DNA of 5,665 nucleotides from Actinomycetes bacterium (GTDB lineage Bacteria > Actinomycetota > Acidimicrobiia > Acidimicrobiales > Acidimicrobiaceae). The stretch covers positions 1 through 5,665 of the forward strand of contig JAKAPB010000159.1 of NCBI GenBank assembly GCA_021823045.1. Reading direction: 5' to 3'. The notes under the pieces are model-generated. The model was not told the origin of the DNA. It saw nothing but the letters and a program-made list of their open reading frames with translations, and did not search any database. Positions 4,886 to 5,665 of the stretch are shown here, piece by piece. A program made the position numbers and the translations under genes. The first letter of the stretch is position 1. Every line of letters starts with the position of its first letter.

Positions 4886-5665
4886 TTAACCAAGTGCCTG
4901 TTCAAGGTCGCCAATTAGGTCCTCTGGGTCTTCAATCCCCACAGATATTCGCACCAATTGGGTCGTAATGCCACCAAGTTCTCGGTACTTTTCTGGAACA
5001 CTATGGTGAACTGCGGCAACTGGCTGAGTGATCAGGGATTCGACCGAACCTAGGCTGACAGCCCGAGTAAAGAGTTCTGTGCGGTTTAGAAATCTGTTTA
5101 CGGCCTCCTGATCGCCTTTGATCTCGACACTGAGGACTCCGCCGAAGCCATTCATCTGCTTCATCGCCAGTTCGTGCTGAGGATGCTCCGATAGGCCGGG
5201 ATAGTGGACTTTGGCGATCTTCGGGTGAGTACTTAGATATTTAGCCACCGCCAAACCATTTTCGTTGTGTCTTTCCATTCGTAAGCCAAAAGTCTTCAGC
5301 CCCCGGATTAGAAGCCAGACATCGAATCCGTTTAAATTGGCACCAAGCTTGCGAAACACATCTGTGCATTGCGCAATGTACTCCTCTGAGCCGACAATTA
5401 CTCCAGACATGACATCACTGTGGCCATTTAGGTATTTGGTGCAGCTATGGACTACAACGTCTGACCCGAGTTTCAACGGCTTTTGATTGTATGGCGTGGC
5501 AAAGGTGTTGTCGACGACGACCTGGATGTCATGAGCATGCGCCAGCTGTGCGATCGATTGGATGTCACAGACGCGCAGGGTTGGGTTGCTCGGGGTCTCC
5601 AGGAAGACGATTTTAGTGTTTTCCTGAATTGCCTTCTCGACTTCCGCCAGATCCGTCATGTCGAC
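4886..5665 (-). CDS. Trans-sulfuration PLP enzyme, cystathionine gamma-synthase/lyase type (N-terminus cut off)
   Basis: The last 259 residues of a Cys/Met-metabolism PLP enzyme (fold type I), which handles cystathionine in methionine or cysteine synthesis. Numbering from the first visible Met at 5659: ETPSNPT (21-27), DNTFATP with D50 contacting the PLP pyridine nitrogen, SCTKYLNGHSDV with K75 forming the internal aldimine, RGLKT (119-123), the C-terminal substrate segment SLGSVESLITQP (202-213), and the family-typical ending VGIEDPEDLIGDLEQAL. Family members are about 380-400 residues, so roughly 120-140 are missing. The frame stays open to 5665 (V-D before that Met), so the Met is internal and not the start. 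The visible part cannot separate synthase, lyase and methionine gamma-lyase activities. It ends 261 bases from the converging kinase stop. No defect is seen in the visible part. Confidence 0.93.
   Translation of the reverse strand, partial: VDMTDLAEVEKAIQENTKIVFLETPSNPTLRVCDIQSIAQLAHAHDIQVVVDNTFATPYNQKPLKLGSDVVVHSCTKYLNGHSDVMSGVIVGSEEYIAQCTDVFRKLGANLNGFDVWLLIRGLKTFGLRMERHNENGLAVAKYLSTHPKIAKVHYPGLSEHPQHELAMKQMNGFGGVLSVEIKGDQEAVNRFLNRTELFTRAVSLGSVESLITQPVAAVHHSVPEKYRELGGITTQLVRISVGIEDPEDLIGDLEQALG

Overview
The window looks like an ordinary chromosomal stretch from an actinobacterium of medium G+C (roughly half G+C by eye). The DevS/DosS-type histidine kinase, the actinobacterial style of the short-chain dehydrogenase, and start codons placed just downstream of TANNNT boxes (leaderless style) all point that way. 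An acidophilic or freshwater Acidimicrobiia-like lineage is my best guess, not a demonstrated assignment.

Layout, left to right. Positions 1-96 may hold the last 31 codons of a gene entering from the left. Positions 97-575 hold no convincing gene but contain several inverted repeats, including a possible branched RNA fold at 363-470 and a perfect 13-base dyad just before the first full gene. Position 576 starts a small cytosolic DsbA-fold protein with a one-cysteine CPFA active site. A classical short-chain dehydrogenase/reductase follows, probably starting at GTG 1431 rather than ATG 1341. It converges, with a 26-base gap, on a minus-strand GalT-like protein of the HIT superfamily (2312-3334). 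That gene has a clear Shine-Dalgarno and a GTG start directly behind an in-frame TGA. It is divergent from a soluble GAF-domain histidine kinase (3497-4624), and the 162-base gap between them carries an operator-like inverted repeat and a TAGAAT box six bases from the kinase ATG. A 261-base convergent spacer with several hairpins separates the kinase from the C-terminal two thirds of a trans-sulfuration PLP enzyme (cystathionine gamma-synthase/lyase type) that runs off the right edge.

The five protein genes do not form one evident pathway. Orientation (+,+,-,+,-) rules out one operon, and only the first two could be co-transcribed. The most interesting item is the kinase: its single GAF domain keeps, without gaps, the residues equivalent to the heme ligand His149 and distal Tyr171 of mycobacterial DevS/DosS, with Gly where DosS has Glu87. 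This suggests a minimal gas- or redox-sensing kinase without an adjacent response regulator. I found no mobile element, CRISPR array, tRNA, rRNA or defence system.
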